DNA from: DATFPQ01 sp035264765
GTDB lineage: Bacteria > Actinomycetota > Actinomycetes > Actinomycetales > Angustibacteraceae
DNA length: 8,353 bases
Reading direction: 5' to 3'
Assembly: GCA_035264765.1 (NCBI GenBank)
Contig: DATFPQ010000129.1
Span: 1 to 8,353 of the forward strand
Below the pieces are notes generated by a model. That model saw only the letters and a program-made list of their open reading frames with translations, did no database searches and was not told the origin of the DNA. The position numbers and the translations under genes were made by a program. Numbering within the stretch: the stretch's first letter is position 1; every line of letters starts with the position of its first letter. Of the stretch, positions 6,465 to 8,353 are shown piece by piece.

Positions 6465-6530
6465 GTGCCCCGAGGCCGAGACCTTAAGGGCGCCCGGCGC
6501 ATGCGGATGTGGGGCATCCCATCGCCGTAA
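6465..6530 (+). CDS. Possible 21-residue micro-ORF
   Basis: GAGGAG (6452-6457) stands 7 bases before GTG 6465, an excellent ribosome site for an otherwise empty stretch. The frame runs 21 codons to TAA 6528-6530 and gives a basic peptide starting MPRGRDLKGARRMRMW. CCACATCC (6442-6449) and GGATGTGG (6505-6512) flank its start as an 8-bp inverted repeat, so an RNA stem could enclose the ribosome site in its loop. It could be a leader peptide, the decayed start of a lost gene, or chance. I see no promoter and do not recognise the peptide. Confidence 0.25.
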   Translation: MPRGRDLKGARRMRMWGIPSP

Positions 6531-6598
6531 CCGCCCTGCTGCTGACCGGTCGTGGTCGTCCGGGTGCTCGATCCAGGGGTCGCCGACGGAGCGGAACG

Positions 6599-6634
6599 AG
6601 GCCCCTGACCGACGCGTGCGTCGGTCAGGGGCCT
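6599..6634 (-). terminator. Strong hairpin terminator after the NTF2-like gene
   Basis: AGGCCCCTGACCGAC (6599-6613) is the exact reverse complement of GTCGGTCAGGGGCCT (6620-6634), separated by GCGTGC, so the stem has 15 perfect pairs and can extend by one. It lies 43 bases past the NTF2-like stop at 6678. No U-tract follows on either strand, as in many high-GC terminators. It could act in both directions, and would then also stop anything transcribed rightward through 6465-6530. Confidence 0.75.
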
Positions 6635-6677
6635 GGGGCGTGCCTGGCGGTGGGAGTCTTGAATCTGCCGCTCGGGG

Positions 6678-6974
6678 TCAGGCTCGCTCGGCGGCGACGA
6701 TCCGCAGCCGGCCGTCTCGGTCGGCCCAGGTGGCCCGGACGACGACGTGCTCGGTGCCCGGCTCGCCGGAGTAGCGGATGTCGACCTGTCCGCCGTCGGA
6801 CACCGAGACCACCTCGGCCGCGGTCACCGGGCGTGGGAGCATGCGGCCCAGATCCTTCATGAGCGGCTTGGCCTCCTCGGCGAAATCGTCCATCAAGGCG
6901 GCGCCGTCGCCGGCGAGGATCGCGTCGGCGTGGGCCTGCCCGTGCGCGCGGAGAGCTGTGTCATCAACGGTCAT
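6678..6974 (-). CDS. Small NTF2-like (nuclear transport factor 2 family) protein
   Basis: 98 residues. The pattern is an N-terminal helical stretch (ALRAHGQAHADAILAGDGAALMDDFAEEAKPLMKDL, about 7-42) followed by beta strands (AAEVVSVSDGGQVDIRYSG, HVVVRATWADRDGRLRIVAAE), with the helix-GD-helix opening and Trp-x-Asp-x-Asp-Gly-Arg strand turn of small actinobacterial NTF2-like proteins. These form a cone-shaped pocket and range from ligand-binding proteins to small isomerases or hydrolases; no catalytic residue can be assigned here. The ATG at 6974 was chosen because the open frame upstream, to 7100, runs through the divergent regulatory region and looks non-coding; the ribosome site is weak. 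The gene stands alone, divergent from the SDR, and ends in a strong terminator. The family call is from sequence pattern only. Confidence 0.7.
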   Translation of the reverse strand: MTVDDTALRAHGQAHADAILAGDGAALMDDFAEEAKPLMKDLGRMLPRPVTAAEVVSVSDGGQVDIRYSGEPGTEHVVVRATWADRDGRLRIVAAERA

Positions 6975-6997
6975 GCCGCCGGACGCTACCGCGTGCT

Positions 6998-7022
6998 CGG
7001 GAATTAAGACCACTGATTCCCG
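6998..7022. promoter_or_regulatory. Candidate operator: CGGGAAT-N11-ATTCCCG
   Basis: Perfect 7-bp inverted repeat with an 11-base spacer (TAAGACCACTG), 23 bases upstream of the NTF2-like start. The A/T in the arms and spacer stands out from the GC-rich surroundings, and TTAAT on the reverse strand within it could be part of that gene's -10. A dimeric regulator binding here could control one or both divergent genes. Confidence 0.45.
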
Positions 7023-7187
7023 CCACGAGGCGTCGCTCGTGCGACCGAGGGGGAACAGGGATCCATGCGAAACGTCCGCCTGACCTGTCGCCCGGTCCAT
7101 CCCGCGGGCTGGCTACCGTGCTAACCGGAGGCCGGCCGACCGCGTCTCCACCCGCGGGAACGGGCCGCGCCGGTCAGGCTGTCGATG

Positions 7188-7192
7188 AGGAG
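7188..7192 (+). promoter_or_regulatory. Ribosome binding site that fixes the SDR start
   Basis: AGGAG stands 7 bases before ATG 7200. It lies inside the five extra codons that a start at ATG 7185 would add, so 7200 is preferred. Confidence 0.75.
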
Positions 7193-7199
7193 ACGATTG

Positions 7200-7943
7200 A
7201 TGAGCACCCAGGATCAGCGAACCGCAGTGGTCACCGGGGGAGGCACCGGCCTCGGGCGGGGAATCACCCGCGCACTGGCCGCCGACGGCTACCGCGTGGC
7301 CGTTGTCGGGCGGCGACAGGAAGTGCTCGACGTCGTGGCCGAGGAGACCGGCGCGCACGTGGTCGTCGCGGACCTGACCGATCCGGCCCAGGTCGAGCGG
7401 GCTGCCGGCGAGATCGTCGCAGCGCTGGGGGCCCCGGTCGACGCGCTGGTGCTGAACGCAGGGGGCTCGGACCGTCGCCCGGTCGAGACGCTCGCTGAGC
7501 TGGCGGAGCACTGGTCGAGGACGGTGTCCCAGAACGTGCTGTCGGCCGTACTGCTCGAGCATGCGCTGCGGCCGCACCTGCGGCGTCCGGGTGGACGGGT
7601 GGTCGCGGTGACGTCGGCGGCCGCCCGTTCCGGCGGGGGCGGGGTGGCGTACGGCAGCAGCAAGGCCGCGGTCAACCGGTGGATCCAGGCGCTCGCCAGC
7701 CAAGTGGGCAGCGAGGGCATCACCGCGAACGCGCTGGCGCCGGGCTTCGTCCCCGACACCGAGCTCTACGACGGCGGCATGGACCCGGCGTGGACGGAGC
7801 GTGTCGCGCGGGGGATCGCCGTGGGCCGGGTGGGCACGCCCGAGGACATCGCGGACGCCGTTCGCTGGCTCGTGTCGCCGGGCGCCGGGTTCGTCAACGG
7901 CACCGTCCTGGAGGTCGACGGCGGGCGGGTCGTCCGGGTGTGA
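7200..7943 (+). CDS. Classical short-chain dehydrogenase/reductase (SDR)
   Basis: 247 residues, the standard length for a classical NAD(P)H-dependent SDR that interconverts an alcohol and a carbonyl. The Rossmann fold starts at AVVTGGGTGLGRGI (9-22, TGxxxGxG). Arg38-Arg39 directly after the second strand suggest a preference for NADP(H). Asp58 in VVADLTD contacts adenine, and NAG lies at 86-88. The full catalytic tetrad is visible: Asn112, Ser139 in VAVTSAA, Tyr151 and Lys155 (YGSSK). ANALAPGFVPDTEL (176-189) is the usual PG motif, and the protein ends with GTVLEVDGG plus a short tail. It is divergent from the NTF2-like gene and convergent with the acyl-CoA synthetase. It could oxidise a hydroxyacyl intermediate in the local pathway or act as a 3-oxoacyl-ACP/CoA reductase; the substrate is not evident. 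Confidence 0.94.
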   Translation: MSTQDQRTAVVTGGGTGLGRGITRALAADGYRVAVVGRRQEVLDVVAEETGAHVVVADLTDPAQVERAAGEIVAALGAPVDALVLNAGGSDRRPVETLAELAEHWSRTVSQNVLSAVLLEHALRPHLRRPGGRVVAVTSAAARSGGGGVAYGSSKAAVNRWIQALASQVGSEGITANALAPGFVPDTELYDGGMDPAWTERVARGIAVGRVGTPEDIADAVRWLVSPGAGFVNGTVLEVDGGRVVRV

Positions 7944-7946
7944 GCC

Positions 7947-7974
7947 ACGGCGTGACCGGCAACCGGTCAGCCGT
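7947..7974. terminator. Hairpin between convergent genes, possible bidirectional terminator
   Basis: ACGGC-G-TGACCGG (7947-7959) pairs with CCGGTCA-GCCGT (7963-7974) across a CAA loop: 12 base pairs with one bulged G. It fills most of the 40-base gap between the SDR stop and the acyl-CoA synthetase stop, so it can serve both. No T-run. Confidence 0.65.
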
Positions 7975-7983
7975 CGCCCCGCA

Positions 7984-8352
7984 TCAGGCAGTGGGGGAGA
8001 AACGCTCGCGGAGCCGGTGCTTCTGCAGCTTGCCGGTGGGTGTGCGGGGCAGGTCGTCGACGAGCTCCACGCGGGTGGGGCACTTGTAGTGCGCCAGCCG
8101 CTCGCGGGTGTAGGCGATCAACTCGGCCGGCAGCTGCGGGGTGGCCGCGCCGGGAGCGGGCTGCACGAGGGCGAGTACCGCCTCGCCCATCTCCTCGTGC
8201 GGAACGCCGATGACCGCCACGTCGTGGACGGCCTGGTGCAGTGCCAGGACGTCCTCGATCTCGCGCGGGTAGATGTTCACGCCGCCGGAGATGATCATGT
8301 TCGACTGGCGGTCGGTGAGGAACAACCAGCGGTCCTCGTCGAGGTAGCCCAT
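7984..8352 (-). CDS. Acyl-CoA synthetase (AMP-binding, ANL superfamily), C-terminal part only
   Basis: The 3' end of a leftward gene; the 5' part lies beyond the window, and the Met at 8352-8350 is an internal residue, not a start. The visible 122 residues are the mobile C-terminal domain and hinge of ATP-dependent acyl/aryl-CoA ligases, which make an acyl-adenylate and then the CoA thioester. GYLDEDRWLFLTDR leads into the hinge and A8 core SNMIISGGVNIYPREIE (17-33). PRTPTGKLQKHRLR carries the conserved adenylation Lys108 (numbering from the visible part). The C-terminus is normal. Fatty, aromatic or cinnamate-type acids are possible; the specificity pocket is in the missing part. It is convergent with the SDR and shares a hairpin with it. 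Its product would be a natural substrate for CoA-dependent steps in this neighbourhood. Confidence 0.92.
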   Translation of the reverse strand: MGYLDEDRWLFLTDRQSNMIISGGVNIYPREIEDVLALHQAVHDVAVIGVPHEEMGEAVLALVQPAPGAATPQLPAELIAYTRERLAHYKCPTRVELVDDLPRTPTGKLQKHRLRERFSPTA

Positions 8353-8353
8353 G

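Larger units (their letters stand above)
6229..6677. other. 449-base stretch without a confident gene
   Basis: This holds, from left to right, the leader and candidate promoter of the leftward CoA-transferase gene (6301-6329), the palindrome CCGGATCCGG (6289-6298), an imperfect inverted repeat (6361-6384), the palindrome TGTCGACA (6432-6439), a 21-codon micro-ORF with a good ribosome site (6465-6530), and the strong hairpin at 6599-6634 that follows the NTF2-like gene. A long rightward open frame crosses the left part but runs antisense to the CoA-transferase and looks like a shadow. No RNA gene is recognised. Confidence 0.6.
6975..7199. promoter_or_regulatory. Divergent intergenic region, NTF2-like gene / SDR
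   Basis: The 225 bases between divergent starts hold an inverted repeat (6998-7022), a 19-residue micro-ORF with an indifferent ribosome site (7065-7124), and a TAnnnT-type -10 candidate TACCGT (7114-7119) for the SDR without a clear -35. The 8-base palindrome CCCGCGGG occurs twice, at 7101-7108 and 7151-7158, exactly 50 bases apart and on either side of that -10. Confidence 0.5.

Noticed and set aside
5878..6774. A 298-codon rightward frame across the CoA-transferase start and the gap after it
   Set aside because: Its first part is antisense to the CoA-transferase and its end is antisense to the NTF2-like gene. It crosses the terminator hairpin and has no coherent domain.
6975..7100. N-terminal extension of the NTF2-like protein to 7100
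   Set aside because: It would translate the divergent regulatory region, including the inverted repeat at 6998-7022; the downstream ATG gives a family-like N-terminus.
1..8353. Insertion sequences, CRISPR arrays, phage or plasmid genes
   Set aside because: No transposase, integrase or replication motifs, no regularly spaced repeats and no target-site duplications were seen.

Overview
The window is very GC-rich DNA with strong G/C bias at third codon positions, GTG and ATG starts, and purine-rich ribosome binding sites. This fits a high-GC actinobacterium (a Geodermatophilaceae- or Pseudonocardiaceae-like soil organism is my guess from style, not a search). It looks like a chromosomal catabolic gene neighbourhood. 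I see no mobile element, CRISPR array, rRNA or tRNA.

Layout: (a) 1-98 may hold the tail of a rightward gene that enters from outside the window, followed by a small hairpin. (b) 278-1111, leftward: an alpha/beta hydrolase. (c) 1112-1370: a divergent promoter region. (d) 1371-4989, rightward: a tightly overlapping three-gene operon for a molybdenum hydroxylase of the xanthine dehydrogenase/CO dehydrogenase superfamily, in the order large (Mo-cofactor), small ([2Fe-2S]), medium (FAD). (e) 5023-6228, leftward and convergent with the operon: a class III (CaiB/BaiF) CoA-transferase with a good promoter candidate upstream. (f) 6229-6677: 449 bases without a convincing gene, holding that promoter, palindromes, a possible 21-codon micro-ORF and a perfect 15-bp hairpin. 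(g) 6678-6974, leftward: a small NTF2-like protein. (h) 6975-7199: a second divergent regulatory region with a 7-bp inverted repeat. (i) 7200-7943, rightward: a classical short-chain dehydrogenase/reductase. (j) 7984-8352, leftward, cut by the window edge: the C-terminal part of an acyl-CoA synthetase, separated from the SDR by a hairpin that could terminate both genes.

How they may work together (inference): acyl-CoA synthetase and CoA-transferase make CoA thioesters, the molybdenum enzyme hydroxylates an aldehyde or (hetero)aromatic substrate using water, the SDR oxidises or reduces an alcohol/carbonyl, and the alpha/beta hydrolase cleaves an ester or C-C bond. The substrate cannot be read from the sequence. 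The large subunit carries the AFRGAGR active-site loop instead of the Cys-containing loop of true CO dehydrogenase, so CO oxidation is unlikely. The most distinctive points are the L-S-M gene order, the apparently displaced catalytic acid of the hydrolase, and several palindromic candidate operators in the gene-free stretches. I do not see a clearly novel system; this is best read as an uncharacterised catabolic cluster built from known enzyme families.
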